NCBI GenBank assembly: GCA_024195585.1
Contig: SWBL01000065.1
Coordinates: 62,001-126,000, forward strand
Reading direction: 5' to 3'
DNA length: 64,000 bases
Origin: Aureobasidium sp. EXF-3400
Lineage: Eukaryota; Ascomycota; Dothideomycetes; Dothideales; Saccotheciaceae
The number at the start of each line of letters is the position of its first letter. Position 1 is the stretch's first letter. The position numbers and the translations under genes were made by a program. Under the pieces are notes generated by a model. It did no database searches. It saw only the letters and a program-made list of their open reading frames with translations, and was not told where the DNA came from. Below, piece by piece: positions 57,963-64,000 of this stretch.

Positions 57963-58415
57963 GTGTGCGGTAGATTGTTTGATGGAGATGGAAGAAGATT
58001 GATCCGAAAGGCTGGCGATGAGGTTGAGGTTGTGTGTAAAAGTGGACGACTCTAGAGAAGTAAAAGGTGAAAGCGTGACGAAGAAGAGAACGTGAGGTAA
58101 GGACGTCTCAATGTGAACAAACACGAAGCGAAGTGAAAGTACACAGCTGAATGTTAAAGAGTACGTGAATGATGATAAGAAAGTACCGAGCGATTGAAGT
58201 GTCATTCAGCATGCCAGCACAGGCTTTGGCTTGTAGCGAAACTTGAAGAAAGCTAGATACATGTGTGCATAGCAATACCTGTCCCCTCAATATCTTGTGC
58301 GAGCGATGTAGTGCTGATAGCCTTGAATGGCCTATCTATACTTCCGATGTTGATGTCAAGCGATACGATCAGTTCAAAGCCATGTCGATGTTGAGCGACT
58401 TTAATTCAGCCACGA
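57963..58415. other. Intergenic stretch
   Basis: Leader and promoter of the truncated start at 57962 and 3' flank of the next gene. No gene supported. Confidence 0.4.
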
Positions 58416-59027
58416 TCACGGCAACACCCTCTCGAGAATGACGGCAAACTGCTTCTTTGCAGCCGCCTTGTATGCAAACTTAGTCTCTGCCTGAACCTTC
58501 TTGATGACTTCTTCCACAGGCAGATCTTTCAGCTTCTCCTTGAGTTGCGTCTTGACCTCCTGCGTGAACTCCCAATGGTATCTCTGGATGCCATCCAGAA
58601 TGCGGATATCTGGCATATCGTAATCTTCGTCGACCATATCACCGTACTTTTCCATGGCGGTGGAAACGGTATTGATCTCGCTGTCAATGAGTGCGTCAAT
58701 GAGATTGTCAACTGAGATAGATACACTATAATACAAGTTAGCCTCTTTTCATATAATTCTGGAAAGCGAAATGACTTGCTCTTTGGCCTTCTTCTCAAGC
58801 TTCTCGACGGAACCGATCAAAGACTCTGCTTTCGCGATGCTTGAGATTGTGTCCTCGCGGCAGGTAGTGTGACCCCATTGGACGGTAGCCTTCTGGGCCT
58901 TCAGCGAGTCGAGTAGCTGCGTGCTCAGTGTCTTGACTTCGGCCACCATGTTGTCAATATCGATGCGAGACTTTTTGGCGACAGGGGCATTGGTGGGATT
59001 GCCGCTGGTAGGTGGTCGTTTCGACAT
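58416..59027 (-). CDS. Unrecognised two-exon charged protein, GC-AG intron
   Basis: Exons 59027-58780 and 58725-58416 encode 185 residues. The nearest GT donor gives the wrong frame; a GCAAGT donor at 58779-58774 with acceptor TATAG joins KKAK to DVSISVDNLID in phase 2, so a GC-AG intron of 54 nt is inferred. The protein has a basic N-terminus (VAKKSRID), then helical charged segments and no known motif. It resembles the neighbour at 54772-55347 in start, length and intron phase. Function unknown. Confidence 0.6.
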
Positions 59028-60291
59028 TACGATATGCAGAAAGAGAGTGGATATGTGGTGTTGTTTGATGAAGAGGAGTTGAGGATCGAAGAGAAAGGTT
59101 GAAGTGTTAAGAAGTGCAGAAGGTCATGCTCAGCTTGGGAAGTCGCGACTGCCTCAGGGCAGAACGCGAACTTTTTGCATGTGACAACTCGAATTCAGCT
59201 GCGACTGCCCTTTGGGTCCAAATCTCAAGAAGTACAATATCTTCGGGAAACAAAGCAATGGCTATCGACAGCCTTCATGATTTCGGCCCTCTAGAGCAGC
59301 CTGAGTTATGGGACGACCGTACGTTTCGATAAATGTATGCGTGACAGACTTCCTGAGGCGAGAAGTGGTAGGACTTCTATATGGTCTTGTGCACAGTGGT
59401 TTGTGCATTGCGAAAATTGATCTGCGGTTGAGTGTGTAGAAGTGAGAGAGATCTGGTGTATACGATGTTCTGTCATGCTTGTCTCATAAACTGTGCAGTG
59501 GGATCAAACGACCCGTCTCCCACCACTCTCAGCAAAACGAAATCACAGGTCTGATGGCTGGCTCAGGAGATTTCACTTACTTCTCTCATTCCTTTGCTCC
59601 TTCCTCTTCTCCTCCAACCTCTGATAGTGACCAGACCACCTTTCCACAGGGACGCGTCTACCAAGAGATCGATTGTTGCTGATGAAAGTGCTGAGCGAAA
59701 GTATTAGCTGATGCAGAGGCTCGAACTTGAGCAAGTGGTTGTTGATGGCTGGTGATTGGTGAAGTGGTTGTTGTTTACGAGAGTGACTACCAAATTGGGT
59801 TAGCTTGATAAGGCAACAGTGAGGTGGTTGCTAGCCACCAGACCATTGGGGATGTGATTGTATTTATTGCGATCTGGCTGGAATATGAAGAGGACTCTGG
59901 AGAAATCTGCACATGGACTCGACTAGTAGTCTGGAAGAAGGCCCCCCATATCAAAGCACTCTGGTCTCGTTGTGGACTTCTCTTCATACCTCATAAACAG
60001 GTCTGGAAGTTATCTCAAGTCTGACTTCTAGCTTTCTGGCCAGTCCTACATGAATAAGCAGTTTTGGTGGCGGGGCAGTGGTCACGACACAAATGATGTA
60101 GACAAACAACAAACTGACAGTGTTCAAATGCTTTTGATCTCTTGAAACGTTGAATAGAGAACCAAAACAAGGAGAGAGGAAAACGCAGTATCCAAGAAGG
60201 AATACTATTGATGTACTTTGGTATCTTTTGGCATGAACAGATGGCACGTATGACATGAGGGATTGCAAGCAGAGAAGAAAATAGCACCACC
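59028..60291. other. 1.3-kb gene-free stretch
   Basis: Only short frames without motifs. A purine-biased segment near 59700-59830 has several GTGGTTG words. No gene or RNA is supported. Confidence 0.4.
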
Positions 60292-61229
60292 TTAGTTAGG
60301 AGGGTGTGCCTCCTTGACACTGACAGAGCCGTCCTCGTTACCAAAGTAAGCGGCAACGGGCTTCTGACCTCCCTGGCCGCCAGCAGCCTGAACCTCGTAG
60401 CCGTTAGGGCCGAAGAAGAGACCAACTTCGAGAACTCCAGAGATGGACTTGATCTTGTGGGCAAGAGCAGTGACCTCCCACTGACCATCCTTGCCAGATC
60501 CGTCCTTGCCGGCCTTGATATCATCCTGAGTGAGAAGGGGCTTGAAGGGAGCGTCGATGATGTAGAATCCTTGGTCTGTCTGGACGGGACCAGTCTTTGC
60601 AAGAGTGTGTTCGCGCAGCACTGGCTCGACGGATCCGATCAGCTTGAGCTGGCGCATAACGGTGGCATGGGCGATAGGAGCAACCTCGATGGGTATTGAG
60701 GGCCACTTTGTGACCAGGCGGGCCTGGTTTTTGCGGTAGTCTGAGTTTGGAGTTAGTAGAGGAAGAGGAAAAGAAGGATTCAAGGTCTGATACCAGCAAT
60801 GCAGACGAACTTCTTTGCGCGGGTTGCAACCAGCTTCTCCTGGAACAAGCAAGCACCACCGCCCTTGATGCAGTTCAAGTCGTCGTCGACCTCGTCAGCA
60901 CCGTCAAAGGCAACATCCAGCATGACGTTCTCAGGCAGACTGTCGAAACCCATGGCCATCAGGCCAGCCTGCTCGATAACCTTTCTCGATTGGAAACCGG
61001 TAGGGATGAAGAAGATGTAGCGTCCATTCTTAGGAGGGTTCTTGGCCAGACAATCCTTGATAGCCTCGACACCGTAGATGATTGTGCTTCCAGAACCTAT
61101 TCCAACAAACTGCATCTCGGGGTTGAAGTGGTCGGCGACGGCACGGTAGGCGGCCTTGCGCTTGGCCTGCTCGATCATGTCGACGGCAGCAGCGACTGCT
61201 GAGCCTGGGGCTCCTGTAGTAACGGACAT
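60292..61229 (-). CDS. Ribose-5-phosphate isomerase A
   Basis: Two exons (61229-60794, 60740-60292; 53-nt intron) encode 294 residues. Family motifs are clear: the phosphate loop [15 protein letters not shown], the catalytic region [15 protein letters not shown] with [11 protein letters not shown], and later VRQLKL-type helix and the end KPVAAYFGN. The enzyme interconverts ribulose-5-phosphate and ribose-5-phosphate in the non-oxidative pentose phosphate pathway and supplies ribose for nucleotides. It is divergent from the ULA1 gene, 424 bp between starts. Confidence 0.95.
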
Positions 61230-61653
61230 GTTGCGGGAGAATTGGTATGCTCGAGACAGCGGACGGAAAGAGCGTAGAGTGGGGATGGAGTAAGACGAGG
61301 ACAGTAGACGGACGAATGTTTGTTGGGACGAAGCTAGACGGTGGTATGAGCAATCGAAGCTTCAATCACAGTGACAAAATGTATGGCAACTTACCAGCAA
61401 ACATGCACAGCGGATGGAAGGGTGGATAAATGAGACCAGATGGTGATAAAGGTATTATTAGCCGCAAGGGAATTGTAGCGGGGTCTTTTGGACATGACGG
61501 GCGCGTGAAAAGGCCGGCCGGCATCGCTTCCACCGCCGACTGCCCCGCCATGTCCAACACGTCATGGAAGCAAACGCCGATTGCGCGCCAGAGCTTCCTG
61601 ATTCGGAGCTTGCATTCAATTCAAGCCATCAATCCATCCACCATCATTCCATC
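61230..61653. other. Divergent promoter of the isomerase and ULA1 genes
   Basis: A 424-bp shared promoter. No TATA box is obvious; it has an in-frame upstream ATG at 61564 for the right-hand gene. Confidence 0.45.
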
Positions 61654-63416
61654 ATGGCCGCCAATGCAGACGTGACACCGCCCCCGCTCCAGGGAGTGCC
61701 GACGTCCAAGGAGAAGAGATACGACAGACAGCTGCGGCTCTGGGCTGCCAGCGGACAAGCCGCCCTTGAAGAAGCTCATATCCTGCTCATCAACAACGGT
61801 CCCGGTGTCGTCGGTGTCGAGACTCTCAAGAACCTCATTCTTCCTGGTATTGGACAGTTCACCATCCTCGACTCAACTCTCGTGTCGGAACAAGATCTGG
61901 GCGTCAACTTCTTCCTCGACGAGAGCACCCTGGGAACCTTCCGCGCCGAATCAAGCCGTCGTTTGCTGCAAGAGTTGAACCCCGATGTTCAAGGACACGC
62001 CATCACCGAGCCCTTACAGGCCTTCATCGCTAGAGAGGGTGCTCTCAACCCCTACACCCTCGTGCTAGTCACCGCTCCCGTCACCCCAGACGTGCTTGAA
62101 GTCATCTCAGCCCACTGCCAGAAACACGCCGTACCTCTATTCTACATCCATTGCTCCGGCTTCTACTCGCACTTCTCCCTCTCACTGCCGCCAGCTTTCC
62201 CCATCGTCGATACCCACCCCGACCCTGTCTCGACCACCGACTTGCGCCTGCTCGCTCCATGGCCAGAACTCGTCCAATTCCAAAAGGAGAAGACAAGCAA
62301 CCTCCAAGCTCTGTCGCCCGAGGACATCGGTCATGTTCCATACCTTCTGCTTCTGCTGCACTTCCTCGACGAGTGGCGTGCATCTCACAACGGCCAACCG
62401 CCCCAATCATACCAGGAAAAGACCGAATTTCGACACATGGTCGCAAAGGCTTCTCCTCTTGATGAAGAGAACTTTGCCGAAGCTACTGCAGCTATCATCA
62501 AGTCTTTCAACCCTCCAACCGCTCCTGCCTCAGTCCTTGCCGTTCTAGACGCCCCCGAGACAAAGGCCTTGGAACCTACCTCTTCCGCATTCTGGTTCAT
62601 CGCCAATGCTATTCGAACCTTCTACTCTGCGCACAACCAACTGCCCCTTCCCGGTGCCGTACCAGACATGAAGGCCAGAAGTGCCGACTACATCCAGCTA
62701 CAGAACATTTACAAGTCGAAAGCTCGCAGAGATGCTGCCGAGGTGCTGCAAACTGTCCGCTCACTCGAGGCCTCCATTGGCCGCAGGGATCCTATCGACG
62801 AAAAGGAAGTCGAGGCTTTCTGCAAGGGTGCTGCCCACATCAAGCTCGTCCGTGGAAAGCCTCTTCGTGTTGCACGTGGTGATGCTTCCCTTCACTGGGG
62901 CGAAGACGTTGCCAAATCTGTCGTCGAACACCTCAACAACTTGACATTCGGGCTGGATAGTGGCATCTTGCATTACATTGCTTTCGTTGCATGGGATGCA
63001 TTTGTCGGTAGTCACGACGTTGATGGACTTGGTGGCGAGCCCAGAGTGCCTGGTTCGAGTGATACTGAAATTGATGCCGACACCGAAAAGATGGTTGGCA
63101 TTGCCTTGAACATCATGGATTCTCTGATCAACGAGGCTGGCACTTTCATCGAGAATCCCGGATATGACGATCTCAAGACAAAGTGTGCCAACATCGTGCG
63201 CGAGCTGTAAGTTGTTCTCGCTCATGTACTTTCCAAGGTTACTGACAAATGACCAGTGTTCGTGCTGGTGCATCCGAGCTCCACAACATCGGTTCATTGA
63301 CTGGCGGTATGGTGGCCCAAGAAGTCATCAAGGTCATTACGAAGCAATACGTGCCCATTGACAACACCTGCGTTTTCGATGGCATCGACAGCAAAGCCTT
63401 CGTCCTCCGCGTCTGA
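61654..63416 (+). CDS. NEDD8-activating E1 regulatory subunit (ULA1/APP-BP1)
   Basis: Two exons (61654-63206, 63257-63416; 50-nt intron whose GTAAGT donor includes a TAA that would end an unspliced frame) encode 570 residues. The start of the fold, [20 protein letters not shown], then [20 protein letters not shown], is the adenylation-like ThiF domain of APP-BP1, which lacks the catalytic cysteine borne by the UBA3 partner. The end has [20 protein letters not shown] and FDGIDSK, also diagnostic. With UBA3 it activates NEDD8/Rub1 for cullin modification. An in-frame ATG at 61564 could add 30 residues; the later start matches the usual [13 protein letters not shown] beginning. Confidence 0.93.
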
Positions 63417-64000
63417 GATGTATGATCAATTCACGATTAACAAAAGAGGGGGCGTTATCAAGGTATCTCATGGCTATCAAGACGGCATAGCGAGGCGTTT
63501 CTCATTCATTTTTCTCTACACTTCCTTTAACTCTCCTTGATGCTTCTAGATCTAGATAAGCTAGGCTGACAGCTGGATGCTAGCTTTGCATCAAAGTAGG
63601 GAAGGCATCCCTTTCGATCAAATGACACAAACAATGACCAAGTGTTTTGTTGCTTCAATGCCGACGTAGAGTAACCACGTAATCCACGAAGATACAATAA
63701 TTATTCCCAGATGAGAGGCAGGTCTGAGGCGGGTGTTCGAAATCACGACTTCCTATGAATACCGCCCCTTGTCACGGAAGTATTTTGTGTCTAAGTTGCA
63801 ATATCGTAGATCTCTGCATAGAGCCAGGCTCGAGAACGTTCCATCCAGTGCACTCTTTCCAAGAAAGCAGTGGCTCGAGAAGTGCGTGGCTGCCTGCTCA
63901 TGAAACTTCTGGAAGGGGCGACTGCCTATTTACTTCTCACCTTCGGCGCTTTCCACACTCCAAACTCACCAGACGTTTCGTCCATCCGCCGCTCTTCAAC
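63417..64000. other. Right-hand flank without a supported gene
   Basis: 3' flank of the ULA1 gene. The last 100 bases are CT-rich and could be the promoter of a gene outside the window. Confidence 0.35.

Noticed and set aside
61564..61653. Upstream in-frame ATG of the ULA1 gene
   Set aside because: The extra 30 residues are unlike the family and the second ATG has the expected N-terminus; kept only as an alternative.

Overview
The window is nuclear DNA of a filamentous ascomycete (Pezizomycotina), probably a Dothideomycete although the class is an inference. Evidence: short GT-AG introns of about 46-65 nt with CTGAC/CTAAC-like branch points, many Zn2Cys6 regulators, clear relatives of XlnR, SreA and PRO1/NosA, a fused CPSase-ATCase pyrimidine gene, and CFEM-like secreted proteins. 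I saw no rRNA, tRNA, CRISPR array or intact transposon. Exon borders were worked out by hand from splice sites and reading frame.

Layout. 0-1.1 kb: decayed tandem copies of an unrecognised coding sequence. 1.9-10.8 kb: an alpha/beta hydrolase; the XlnR-type xylanase/cellulase activator behind a long leader with four CreA-type sites; a small TPR-like protein; and, on either side, two inverted paralogs of a six-cysteine CFEM-like secreted protein. 11.4-13.9 kb: a secreted sedolisin (S53) with two C-terminal PAN/Apple-like repeats. 15.3-17.1 kb: a two-finger GATA factor of the SreA iron-repressor type. 18.4-22.3 kb: a 2-dehydropantoate 2-reductase divergent from a Zn2Cys6 regulator. 22.9-23.9 kb: a dienelactone hydrolase whose last intron decides whether it ends in a peroxisomal-type tripeptide. 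25.3-26.8 kb: a WBP11-like splicing protein and an HSP9/HSP12 stress protein. 29.8-43.8 kb: a gene-poor stretch with three more Zn2Cys6 regulators, a degenerate minisatellite and a bHLH factor.

45.9-63.4 kb is mainly housekeeping: glutathionyl-hydroquinone reductase (ECM4 type), the multifunctional CPSase-ATCase, ribose-5-phosphate isomerase, and the ULA1/APP-BP1 subunit of the NEDD8 E1. Interrupting it at 54.2-59 kb is a rearranged island holding two small two-exon genes, a decayed Ulp1-like protease gene with a partial second copy, and short dispersed repeats also found near 18, 22.5 and 24 kb.

Co-operation. Apart from regulation there is no clear biosynthetic cluster. XlnR, its CreA sites, the secreted protease and the CFEM-like proteins suit a saprotroph or plant-associated life. 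SreA and CFEM-like proteins both touch iron or haem biology, but a functional link here is only inference. Pyrimidine synthesis (CPSase-ATCase) and ribose-5-phosphate supply (RPI) belong to one metabolic neighbourhood. The most unusual points are the CPSase-ATCase protein that lacks the usual inactive dihydroorotase-like domain, the splice-dependent peroxisomal tail on the dienelactone hydrolase, the inverted CFEM-like pair, the sedolisin-PAN fusion, and the MITE-like and coding-fragment repeats.
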